Source: Prado023 sp963697345
GTDB taxonomy: Bacteria; Actinomycetota; Actinomycetes; S36-B12; CAIYMF01
DNA: 64,000 nucleotides
Direction: 5' to 3'
Assembly: GCA_963697345.1 (NCBI GenBank)
Contig: CAVONS010000006.1
Span: 48,621-112,620 of the forward strand
The notes under the pieces are model-generated. The model was not told the origin of the DNA, made no database searches, and was given only the letters and a program-made list of their open reading frames with translations. The translations under genes were made by a program, and so were the position numbers. Positions 54,592 through 62,415 of the stretch are shown piece by piece (position 1 is the stretch's first letter; every line of letters starts with the position of its first letter).

Positions 54592-57045
54592 ATGCGCTAC
54601 GGGCACTTCGACACCGCCAACGACGAGTACGTCATCGACCGCCCGGACGTCCCCGTCTCGTTCACCAACTACCTCGGCACCAGGGATTACTGCGTGGTGC
54701 TGTCGCACAACGCCGGCGGGTACTCCTACTACCGCTCGCCACAGAGCGGACGGGTCACGAGATTCCGCCCGAACGGGGTCCCGCTGGACCGCCCCGGTCA
54801 CTACGTCTACCTGCGTGATGACGCCGACGGCGACTACTGGTCGTTGTCCTGGCAGCCGGTGGGGAAGCCGCTGGCTGCCGACGGGGTCGAGGGCGGCGCT
54901 CAGTACACCGCGGCCCACGGCATGGGCTACTCCCGGTTCGAGGCCTCGTACAAGGGGATCGACGCCACGCAGACGATCTTCGTCCCCCTCGACGACGCCG
55001 CCGAGGTCTGGGACGTCCGGGTCACCAACACCGGCGACACCGAGCGGACCCTGACCCTGGCGACGTACGTGGAGTTCAGCTTCCACACCATCACGATCGA
55101 CAACCAGAACCTGCAGATGTCGCTGTACGCCTCCGGGTCGTCCTACGCCGACGGGATCATCGAGTACGACTTCCACTACGAGCCGTGGACCGCGCACTTC
55201 TTCGCGGCCAGCAGGCAGCCGGACTCCTACGACTCCCTCAGGGATAACTTCTTCGGCCCCTACCGGTCCGAGACGGACCCGATCGCCGTGGAGCGTGGCC
55301 ACGGGTCCAACCGGAGCTCGACCACGCAGAACCACTGCGGATCGCTGTTCCACACGGTGACCCTCGCCCCGGGCGAGACCGCACGGCTGACCTACGTCCT
55401 CGGCCATGGATCGCGTGACGAGGTGGGTCGGGATATGCAGGCCAAGTACGCCGACCTCGCGACCACCGATGCTGAGTTCGCTCGGCTGCGCGCCCACTGG
55501 CGAGCCAAGCAGGACGCCCTGCGCATCCGCACGCCGCACGAGGGCATGAACACCATGATCAACACGTGGACGCTCCTGCAGGCCGAGACGTGCGTGCAGT
55601 GGTCGCGGTTCGCGTCCTTCGTCGAGGTGGGTGGTCGTACCGGCCTCGGCTACCGAGACACCGCCCAGGACGTGATGAGTGTCATCCACTCCAACCCCGT
55701 CAAGACGCGCGCACGGATCATGGAACTGCTGCGGGCCCAGACCGAGGCCGGCTACGGGCTGCACCTGTTCGATCCCAAGGCGTTCGATCCGGACGCCGAG
55801 CCGTTGCCCGACATCCCCTCGCCGACCGTCGTGCCCACGCCTGCTGGATCCTCGCTGATCCATGGGCTGGAGGACACCTCTTCGGACTCGCACCTGTGGC
55901 TGGTCCCCTCGGTCGTTGAGTACGTCAAGGAGACCGGTGACCTGGCGTTCCTCGACCTCGAGGTGCCCTTCGCCGAGGGCACCCCAGCAACGGTGTATGA
56001 CCACCTCAAGGCAGCGCTGGACTTCTCTGCCTCCCAGGTCGGCGCCAACGGTGTGGCACTGGGCTTGCGCGCGGACTGGAATGACTGCCTGAACCTCGGC
56101 GGCGGCGAGACCGCCCTGGTGACCTTCCTGCACGCATGGGCGATCCGGGAGTTCCTCGAGGTGGCCGAGCCGCTGGGCCGCGTCGAGGACGTTGCGCGCT
56201 ACACGGCGGAGCTCGCCCGCATCGAGCGGGTCGCTGACGAGCAGCTCTGGGATGGCGCCTGGTGGATCCGCGGCTTCACCCGGGACGGGGTGAAGATCGG
56301 GTCGCGCGAGAACGCCGAGGGACGCATCTTCCTGGAGCACCAGGCGTGGCCGGTGATCGCCGGGATCACCACCCAGGAGCGGGGCGAGGCCTCGATGGAC
56401 TCCGTGCGGGAGCTGCTCGGCTCCGAGTACGGCACCCACCTGAACTGGCCGGCGTTCACCACCGTGGACGACGCGGTGGGCTTCGTGACACGGGTCTACC
56501 CGGGCATCAAGGAGAACGCGGCCATCTTCAGCCACCCCAACGCGTGGCCGATCATCGCCGAGGCGGTCCTGGGCCGGGGGGACCAGGCGGTGGCCTTCTA
56601 CGACTCGATCCTGCCCTACCACCAGAACGACAACATCGACGTCCGGGGCGCGGAGCCCTACGCGTACGTGCAGTTCATCTACGGCCGCGACCACGAGTGG
56701 TTCGGCAAGGCCCAGAACCCGTGGCTGACCGGCACGGCGGGCTGGATGTACACCGCGGTCACCAAGTGGATCCTCGGCGTGCGCCTCACCGTCGACGGGC
56801 TCGTCGTCGACCCGTGCATCCCGCGGGACTGGGACGGCTTCGAGGTCCGCCGCGTATGGCGCGGGGCGACCTACCTGATCGAGGTGCGCAACCCCGACCA
56901 TGTGTCCAAGGGCGTGGCCAGGATCACCGTCGACGGTGTGGACCACGACCCGACCCTGCCGATCCCCGCCCGGCCGGCCGGGAGCGAGGTCCGGGTCGTG
57001 GTGACCCTCGGGGGCCACGGCCCGATGCGAGAGGGCGCTCGATGA
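54592..57045 (+). CDS. GH94-family disaccharide phosphorylase
   Basis: 817 residues from ATG 54592. MRYGHFDTANDEYVIDRPDV and TNYLGTRDYCVVLSHNAGGY are the GH94 N-terminal sandwich; DYWSLSWQPVGKPL matches the SPxWQP region. The alpha6/alpha6 barrel has GYRDTAQDVMSVIHSNPVKT and the catalytic Asp in LRADWNDCLNLGG, with EPYAYVQFIYGRDHEWFG and GTAGWMYTAVTKWILGVRL near the end. It splits beta-disaccharides (cellobiose or N,N'-diacetylchitobiose) with phosphate, releasing an alpha-sugar 1-phosphate inside the cell. Specificity is not certain; the nagA remnant directly downstream favours an amino-sugar substrate. Confidence 0.92.
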   Translation: MRYGHFDTANDEYVIDRPDVPVSFTNYLGTRDYCVVLSHNAGGYSYYRSPQSGRVTRFRPNGVPLDRPGHYVYLRDDADGDYWSLSWQPVGKPLAADGVEGGAQYTAAHGMGYSRFEASYKGIDATQTIFVPLDDAAEVWDVRVTNTGDTERTLTLATYVEFSFHTITIDNQNLQMSLYASGSSYADGIIEYDFHYEPWTAHFFAASRQPDSYDSLRDNFFGPYRSETDPIAVERGHGSNRSSTTQNHCGSLFHTVTLAPGETARLTYVLGHGSRDEVGRDMQAKYADLATTDAEFARLRAHWRAKQDALRIRTPHEGMNTMINTWTLLQAETCVQWSRFASFVEVGGRTGLGYRDTAQDVMSVIHSNPVKTRARIMELLRAQTEAGYGLHLFDPKAFDPDAEPLPDIPSPTVVPTPAGSSLIHGLEDTSSDSHLWLVPSVVEYVKETGDLAFLDLEVPFAEGTPATVYDHLKAALDFSASQVGANGVALGLRADWNDCLNLGGGETALVTFLHAWAIREFLEVAEPLGRVEDVARYTAELARIERVADEQLWDGAWWIRGFTRDGVKIGSRENAEGRIFLEHQAWPVIAGITTQERGEASMDSVRELLGSEYGTHLNWPAFTTVDDAVGFVTRVYPGIKENAAIFSHPNAWPIIAEAVLGRGDQAVAFYDSILPYHQNDNIDVRGAEPYAYVQFIYGRDHEWFGKAQNPWLTGTAGWMYTAVTKWILGVRLTVDGLVVDPCIPRDWDGFEVRRVWRGATYLIEVRNPDHVSKGVARITVDGVDHDPTLPIPARPAGSEVRVVVTLGGHGPMREGAR

Positions 57046-57049
57046 ACAG

Positions 57050-57190
57050 CTGTCGATCGCCACGCCGTCGATGCTGCCCGGTGGGGGTTTCTCCGGCCCG
57101 GGGGTGGTGACGGTTCGGGACGGGCGGATCGTGGAGGTGTCTGACCGGGTTGCGGGCCGGGCGGGGTCCTCGGTCGTCCTGGAGTCAGGG
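57050..57190 (+). pseudogene. nagA: N-terminal remnant of nagA (GlcNAc-6-phosphate deacetylase)
   Basis: In frame: LSIATPSMLPGGGFSGPGVV, TVRDGRIVEVSDRVAGRAGS and SVVLESG. This is the first beta-sandwich segment of a NagA-type amidohydrolase. Sequence stops resembling NagA before the usual PGFVDxHxHG metal motif and passes in frame into a MazF tail. The gene begins 5 bases after the GH94 stop, so nagA was probably part of the operon before a deletion. Confidence 0.6.
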
Positions 57191-57373
57191 GTGCCCAGCG
57201 AAGTCCTTCTGGAACCCGGTGAGGACCCGGTCCCGCTTCGCTCGGCAGTCAACCTGGACTCGGTCGAAAGCGTCCCGATCGCGATCCTCGTCGAACGCCT
57301 GGGCCGGGTGGCCGACCATCGGATGCGTCAGATCTGCGCTGCCCTCGCCATCGCCGTGGACTGCTCGGACTGA
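57191..57373 (+). pseudogene. C-terminal remnant of a MazF toxin
   Basis: VPSEVLLEPGEDPVPLRSAV, NLDSVESVPIAILVERLGRV and MRQICAALAIAVDC match the second half of MazF toxins (the AVNLDxxxxVPxxxLxxRLGRL helix pair). The first half with the active-site strands is missing, replaced by the nagA fragment in the same frame. It is not functional as a toxin. Confidence 0.65.
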
Positions 57374-57637
57374 GCCGCCGCCGCTCACCCGTCACGGGCC
57401 CTCGTGCCAACCGCTCTGCATGACGCCCGTCTCGACCGTTGGACGACCTGCCCGCCTCCGCGAATCGCGCTACTCGCGGCACGACCACGAACGCCCTACT
57501 CGCGGCAGAAGCATGAGTCAGGGTGCCGAGACGGTGCCTCGGGCGCACAATGAACGACATGAGCCGGGGCATCCAGACCCTTCGTCAGACGATCCTTGAC
57601 GAGCCCATCGCCGAGGTCATCCGCGCCACGCCCGTCG

Positions 57638-59110
57638 ATGGATAGCCATACCCGCCGCGCGGCCGTCGGCGCCCTGCTGGGTCTCGTTGCCGCCCTGGGG
57701 CCGGCGAGCACAGCTACGGGCGATGAGCCCGGTGGGACTGTGCTGGGCACAGTCACCGGCAACGGGGTGGCCCTGGCCAACACCTGGGTGACCCTCACGC
57801 CTCTTGACAGCCGGGGGCGGCCAACAGGACGCACCCAGCAGACGTTCACGGATGCGACAGGGCGCTACGAGTTCCCGGCACTGCCGGCCGGGCCGGTGAC
57901 GCTGCATGCCAGGGCCCCGCTCTCAGGGACGTTGGTCGACATCTACTGGCCGAAGGCGTACACCCGGGACGGTGCCACGCCGATCGAGGTCTCAACGGGG
58001 ACGGTGCGGGCTGACCTCGACCTCCCGGAGGGCGGCTCGGCCCAGGGGCAGGTCGTCGATGTGCGCACGACGCTACCCGTCGTGGGGGCACGCGTGACGG
58101 CCACCATCGCAGGCGATCACTCGTCAGGAAGTGTCGGAAGCGCGCGTCCAACCACTGGGCCGGGCCGGTTCTCGCTGGGAGCGTTGCCACCGGTCCCAGT
58201 GGAACTCTCGGTCTCCCTCCCGCAGGACAGCCCGTACCTCGAGTTCGTCGCCGGGCGATCCGGCGCCGAGCGATCCGTGCGCCTCGATGGCGGCGCGAGC
58301 ACGACCGGACTGACCATCGGCCTGCTCCGGTCGGCCGTGATCACCGGGTCGGTGCGAGATGACGCGGGTGCCCCCGTTGTCGGCGCCGATGTCAGGCTGG
58401 TCGGCTGCACGTCGACGTGCCCGCCGCATGCGAGCACCGATCCCACGGGGCGGTACCGACTCGTGGGCGTCGCCCCCGGGGCGCGCCTGAGCGTGGTCGC
58501 GCAGCCCGCTTGGGGGCTGCTGGGGCCGTGGTACCCGACCCGGGAGGCCACGGCTCGCGTGACCGACCTCGCAGTCGGTGAGGGCGAGGTCGTCGAGCCC
58601 GTGGACTTCACCCTGACCCGGCCTGCGTTCGTCAGCCTGGACGTGCTCGGGGCTGACCGGGTCGACCCGCTGAGGGCGATCGTGCGGTTGACCACCACGG
58701 GACGGACCTACAGCCAGTACTTCAACGACCGGTCGGTGGCTGAGCCCCCGGCTGGGGATTCCGTGGACGTGCAGGACCCGGGCGCCAGCAGACCTCCCGC
58801 GGACTCGATCCAGTTGATCGTCGGGCCGGTTCCACCCGGCGAGTACTCCGTGAGCATCGACGTGGGAGTGGCCGACCCCGGATACCTGCCCTCGCGGTGG
58901 GTGTCGGACTCCGGAACCCCCTCAACCCCCACGATCCACCTGGCCGCCGGAGAGGGGAACAGGTCCGTGGTCTCGCTCGCGCCAGGGGGCCGGGGATCGG
59001 ACCTCGCCGCCGTCCCCGCGGGCTCCCGCTCCGCGCCTGGCTGGCCCGGGCTATCGCGGGGCTTCCTGGACCCGACCGGGTGGCCGGATCCCTTCGCCGG
59101 CGACGAGTGA
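57638..59110 (+). CDS. Secreted protein with carboxypeptidase-regulatory-like repeats
   Basis: 490 residues from ATG 57638. The signal peptide RRAAVGALLGLVAALGPAST precedes several prealbumin-like (CarboxypepD_reg) beta-sandwich modules: GTVLGTVTGNGVALANTWVT with GRYEFPALPAGPVTLHARAP, GSAQGQVVDVRTTLPVVGAR, and SVRDDAGAPVVGADVRLVGC with GRYRLVGVAPGARLSVVAQP. The repeated pattern GxV...G..V.A.V......G.Y....L..G is clear in each. No sortase signal or membrane anchor at the end, so it is probably released. Structural or adhesive role likely; no enzyme domain seen. Confidence 0.85.
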   Translation: MDSHTRRAAVGALLGLVAALGPASTATGDEPGGTVLGTVTGNGVALANTWVTLTPLDSRGRPTGRTQQTFTDATGRYEFPALPAGPVTLHARAPLSGTLVDIYWPKAYTRDGATPIEVSTGTVRADLDLPEGGSAQGQVVDVRTTLPVVGARVTATIAGDHSSGSVGSARPTTGPGRFSLGALPPVPVELSVSLPQDSPYLEFVAGRSGAERSVRLDGGASTTGLTIGLLRSAVITGSVRDDAGAPVVGADVRLVGCTSTCPPHASTDPTGRYRLVGVAPGARLSVVAQPAWGLLGPWYPTREATARVTDLAVGEGEVVEPVDFTLTRPAFVSLDVLGADRVDPLRAIVRLTTTGRTYSQYFNDRSVAEPPAGDSVDVQDPGASRPPADSIQLIVGPVPPGEYSVSIDVGVADPGYLPSRWVSDSGTPSTPTIHLAAGEGNRSVVSLAPGGRGSDLAAVPAGSRSAPGWPGLSRGFLDPTGWPDPFAGDE

Positions 59111-59246
59111 CGCAGTGCCTCAAGTCAATTTGCCCGGGAGAGTTGATCGGTGCCTCAGTGGGAAGTGCGCGGGTACCGGCTGATCCGCGAACTCCAGCAC
59201 TGGGCGGGCGAAGCCCGGTGAGTCAGTCCGCCGCCCATCGCGCACC

Positions 59247-59470
59247 TTGCTGGGGGAGTCGCCGTTCCTGCTCGGGATCAACGTCCTGCGCGCGTCGGAA
59301 GCCGCCGGGGTGCGGATCGAGTACTACGCCGACACCCTGCGGGGCTACCGGGTACTGCACCTGGTCGGCAAGGGCAACAAGCCGGCCACCATGCCCTCAC
59401 AGTCCCGGTGCTGCGGGTCATGGAGGCGTGCCGCGGGCAGCGCACCTCCCGGCCGTTGATCCGCGGGAAC
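59247..59470 (+). pseudogene. Tyrosine recombinase fragment
   Basis: GINVLRASEAAGVRIEYYAD, then LRGYRVLHLVGKGNKPATMP match the integrase catalytic region (GLRxSEAxxL...VxGKGxKxxxxP). A frameshift near 59395 moves the continuation VLRVMEACRGQRTSRPLI to another frame. The Arg of the usual GLR(V)SE motif is retained, but the His-x-x-Arg and Tyr motifs are missing. Relic of an integrated element. Confidence 0.7.
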
Positions 59471-59559
59471 CAACTCGCAATCGCTGGCGTCGCAGATGCT
59501 GCAGTTCAGGCGCCCGATCGCTGCGAGCGGGCGGTGTCGCTCGACTCGCTCGCCCCGAT

Positions 59560-59565
59560 ACGGTT
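59560..59565 (+). promoter_or_regulatory. Putative -10 box of the acetyltransferase gene
   Basis: TACGGT ends about 6 bases before ATG 59571, suggesting a leaderless mRNA. No clear -35 is visible. Confidence 0.35.
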
Positions 59566-59570
59566 GTGCG

Positions 59571-60173
59571 ATGAGCGCGACGATCCCCTCGAGTGATGGC
59601 GCAGCGGCCTCAGCCCCCCGGACGGCTCGGGAGCGGATGCTGGCCGGCGAGCCACGCATCTGGGCTCCTGACGCCGAGCTGGGTGAGCTCCACCTGAAGG
59701 GACGACGACTGGTGAAGGCGTACAACGATGCGCCCGGCGAGGACGAGCCCGCTCTGGACCGCATCCTCGTCGAGCTCCTCGGGTCGGTGGGCGAAGGTGT
59801 CCACATCCGCCAGCCGATCGCCGTCGACTACGGGGCTCACATCAGCATCGGAGCGCGGACGTTCGTGAACTCGGGCCTCACCGCCCTGGACGTGGCCCGG
59901 ATCACGATCGGTGCCGATGTCCAGATCGGTCCGAATGTCCAGCTGCTCACCCCGACCCATCCCGTGGATCCCGAAGAACGCCTCGAGGGATGGGAGACGG
60001 GACTCCCGATCACGATCGGTGACAACGTCTGGCTCGGCGGGGGCGTCATCGTCGTGGCCGGGGTGACCATCGGCGAGCACACGGTGGTCGGCGCCGGCGC
60101 GGTGGTCACCAAGGACCTGCCCGCGCGCGTCCTGGCCGTCGGCAACCCGGCCAGGGTCATCCGCCAGCTCTGA
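59571..60173 (+). CDS. Sugar O-acetyltransferase (maltose/galactoside acetyltransferase family)
   Basis: 200 residues from ATG 59571. The N-terminal Mac domain (RERMLAGEPRIWAPDAELGE) is followed by left-handed beta-helix hexapeptides: VNSGLTALDVARITIGADVQ, IGPNVQLLTPTHPVDPEERL with the catalytic His in THP, and GDNVWLGGGVIVVAGVTIGE through VVGAGAVVTKDLPARVLAVG. It transfers acetyl from acetyl-CoA to a sugar hydroxyl, possibly as detoxification of non-metabolised sugars. Length is that of NodL/LacA. Single gene. Confidence 0.92.
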   Translation: MSATIPSSDGAAASAPRTARERMLAGEPRIWAPDAELGELHLKGRRLVKAYNDAPGEDEPALDRILVELLGSVGEGVHIRQPIAVDYGAHISIGARTFVNSGLTALDVARITIGADVQIGPNVQLLTPTHPVDPEERLEGWETGLPITIGDNVWLGGGVIVVAGVTIGEHTVVGAGAVVTKDLPARVLAVGNPARVIRQL

Positions 60174-60429
60174 CCTGCACGAGCGCCAGCCGACTACGGC
60201 TCCGCCGCGGAAGTATGCCGGGGCTGCTTCCGTGCGCACCTCCGCGGTCCTGGCCCAGCCCGACCAGCAGAACGGGGGTTGCGCAGCGGTCCGACGGGGA
60301 CCGCGACACCGCCTGCATCGGCCACGACACACCTGGATTCAGCAGGTCAGCCCGGACCGGGCGATGTGCGATTGGGCGATCACCTCGTCCAGAGGGTCGA
60401 GACTCCGGTGAGTCCAGGCCCCCCGGCCT

Positions 60430-60948
60430 TCACCCACCGGCGACCCAGACGTGCTGCTGGACCTTCCAGGCGCCATCCTCATTGACCAACGTGATCACCG
60501 AGACGCCCTCGTCCTCGACCACGCCGTAGTTGCTGGTGACACCGAGTTGGCTGACCTGGACCGTGTACTCATCACCGATCATCTGAACGGAGCCCTGCGG
60601 CTCGACGGCCCAGCCGTTGCTCTCCAAGTCGGTGCTGATCATGGCGGCTGTGTCCTCGGCGTTGTCTGCGGGCAGTCCCACGGGGTTGTGGAACTGGTAG
60701 CCGGCGGTCACCAGGCCCAAGAACGCCGCACCGTCGTAATTGTTCCAAGCGTCGCCGTATTCCTCGACGACCTGGGCGACGTCATCAGACAGTGCGTTCT
60801 CCTCGGGAGCCAGCATCACGTAGGCCAGCCACCCGGCCAGGCCCAACGTGATCACGGTCAGGACCACCACCGCGATCGTCAGCCCGCGGTTCCTGCGCTG
60901 AGTTGATTCGAGTGACCCCACGCTCTCAGGGGCGTGCTCCACACTCAT
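60430..60948 (-). CDS. Membrane-anchored NTF2-like protein, unknown
   Basis: 172 residues from ATG 60948 (MSVEHAPESVGS). One membrane helix (GLTIAVVVLTVITLGLAGWL, about 24-43) precedes an extracytoplasmic domain with the alpha+beta pattern of NTF2-like proteins: VAQVVEEYGDAWNNYDGAAF, TAAMISTDLESNGW and WKVQQHVWVAGG. It resembles the unnamed actinobacterial Mce-associated type proteins in layout, though no mce genes are near. Function unknown. Confidence 0.75.
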   Translation of the reverse strand: MSVEHAPESVGSLESTQRRNRGLTIAVVVLTVITLGLAGWLAYVMLAPEENALSDDVAQVVEEYGDAWNNYDGAAFLGLVTAGYQFHNPVGLPADNAEDTAAMISTDLESNGWAVEPQGSVQMIGDEYTVQVSQLGVTSNYGVVEDEGVSVITLVNEDGAWKVQQHVWVAGG

Positions 60949-61125
60949 GACGACCCACCCTTCCGGGCCGAGGCCTCTCCCGGCCCACACCAGCCACGCT
61001 ACGTTCGGTCAACGGCTGGAGCCAGAGGCTTTCGTCCCCGCTCTGGTAGCCGTGGAAGGCGTGGGAGGGGTTCGAGCTGGCAAGGTCCCGGTTGGCACAC
61101 TTAGGTCCAATCCGTCGCGTCGGAC

Positions 61126-61449
61126 TCAGTCGGCTTGGGAAAACGCCCAGAAGAGCAAGGCCGCAAACATTGCCAGAAACATGGCCGCGAGCAGAACGAT
61201 CATGCCGGCTGCCAAGCCGGTGACCAAGAAGCAGCCCTTGACGTCGTCCTTGTCGAAAGTGCCGTGTCCACTCTCGCTCATGTTGCTCCCCGCCCCCAGA
61301 GGCGTCGGCCATGGCTCGACGTCGGCGGTCCAGTGCGCCCCGTCCCACCGCCTGATCGAGGACTTCCTGACCGGGTCCGCGTACCAGCCAGGCGGAGAGC
61401 CCGGACCCGCGTGCTCACCGGGATGCCGGTCGGCGGTCTCGCCTGTCAT
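61126..61449 (-). CDS. DUF2510-domain membrane protein
   Basis: 107 residues from ATG 61449. PPGWYADPVRKSSIRRWDGA followed by HWTADVEPW is the DUF2510 motif (GWYxDP...RxWDGxxWT), normally found at the cytoplasmic N-terminus of actinobacterial membrane proteins. One C-terminal membrane segment follows (LAAGMIVLLAAMFLAMFAAL). Function unknown. No operon partner. Confidence 0.8.
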   Translation of the reverse strand: MTGETADRHPGEHAGPGSPPGWYADPVRKSSIRRWDGAHWTADVEPWPTPLGAGSNMSESGHGTFDKDDVKGCFLVTGLAAGMIVLLAAMFLAMFAALLFWAFSQAD

Positions 61450-61698
61450 GTCGACCCCCCATCACCAGTTGTGACGCTACTCCGACCCACCCACCGAATC
61501 GCGGTCTAGGAGGGAGTCGGTGTCCCGCCCTAGCAAGTCCGGGCTTGGCAGTCCTAAGGTCTGGTTGATGTCAGTCGGCGCCTCTCATCCTCCGCTGGCC
61601 GACCAGTTCACGAACGCCCAAACGGAGTACAGTCCCAGGCCCCCGATCAATAGCAGACCGACAATCCGGCTTGCGGTTGAGTACCGGAGGCATGCTCC

Positions 61699-62033
61699 AC
61701 ACGTCTGGGGACTGCCGTTGATGCGGTGCATGGCGCGGCGCATGGTGACGATGGGCAGACCGTCATCGGGGATGGTGAGGTCGGCTCGGGTGAGGGCGGT
61801 GAGTTCGCCGAACCTCAGGCCGCCGTGGGCGGCGAGGAGGACCATCGCCCGGTAGCGGTCGGGGACCTCGTCGGCCAGGGCATGGATCTGGGTCAGGGTG
61901 GGGGCGGTGCGTTCGGGTCGCCGAGGGTGGGCAGGCTGTGGCGATCGAGCAGCAGGGAGACGCATAGGGCGGCGGTGCGGGGTTTGAGGTCGCTGCGCCC
62001 GGCCAGCCAGTTCGCGGGGTAGTCCCGCAGCAG
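61699..62033 (-). pseudogene. Tyrosine recombinase remnant beside tRNA-Gly
   Basis: On the minus strand LLRDYPANWLAGRSDLKPRT (SAM-like N-terminal domain) is followed, in another frame, by LTQIHALADEVPDRYRAMVL, LAAHGGLRFGELTALTRADL and MRRAMHRINGSPQT, the start of the catalytic domain with GLRxGEL. The rest is replaced by an unrelated hydrophobic tail (RIVGLLLIGGLGLYSVWAFV). The joint of two frames and the missing HxxR and Tyr boxes mark a pseudogene. Integrases next to a tRNA 3' end usually mark an attachment site. Confidence 0.7.
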
Positions 62034-62126
62034 CGGGGCTCCGACGTCGGGGGCCTTCCCCCGGAAGTTCCCGGAGGGCAGTTCTGGCCGGCGTTTGAGC
62101 AGGTCAGGGGCTGTCTTCCAGTGGAG

Positions 62127-62200
62127 TGGAGCGGGTGACCGGGATCGAACCGGCATGGCCAGCTTGGAAGGCTGGGGCTCTACCATTGAGCTACACCCGC
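62127..62200 (-). tRNA. tRNA-Gly (anticodon TCC)
   Basis: GCGGGTG acceptor arm pairs with CACCCGC; D arm TAGCTCAATGGTAGAGC, anticodon stem-loop around CTTCCAA and T loop GGTTCGATCCC are all present. Bases 62127-62129 supply an encoded CCA. Its 3' end faces an integrase remnant about 95 bases away. Confidence 0.95.
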
Positions 62201-62297
62201 GTGATCCCCGTTGGACCCATGGTGTGGACCGAAGGCCCGTGGAGGACTACGGGGGACAGGGTACCCCCAGATGTGGACTAGACTGCATCGGCAGCCA

Positions 62298-62370
62298 CGG
62301 GGCGTAGCGTAGTGGCTAGCGCGCCTGCTTTGGGGGCAGGAGATCGGGAGTTCGAGTCTCCCCGCCCCGA
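62298..62370 (+). tRNA. tRNA-Pro (anticodon TGG)
   Basis: CGGGGCG pairs with CGCCCCG; D arm with GCGTAGTGGCTAGCGC, anticodon loop TTTGGGG flanked by CCTGC/GCAGG, T arm GGGAGTTCGAGTCTCCC. No CCA is encoded. It lies between tRNA-Gly (opposite strand) and tig. Confidence 0.95.
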
Positions 62371-62415
62371 CCGTGTGACCGTCCCATCCCTCTGATTGCC
62401 TAGGAGTGCGCCGCT

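Noticed and set aside
51946..57252. Minus-strand open frame of about 1,770 codons antisense to the importer-mutase-GH94 genes
   Set aside because: It mirrors well-recognised genes on the plus strand; long antisense frames are expected in GC-rich DNA with strong third-position bias, and the translation is Arg/Gly/Val/His-rich without motifs.
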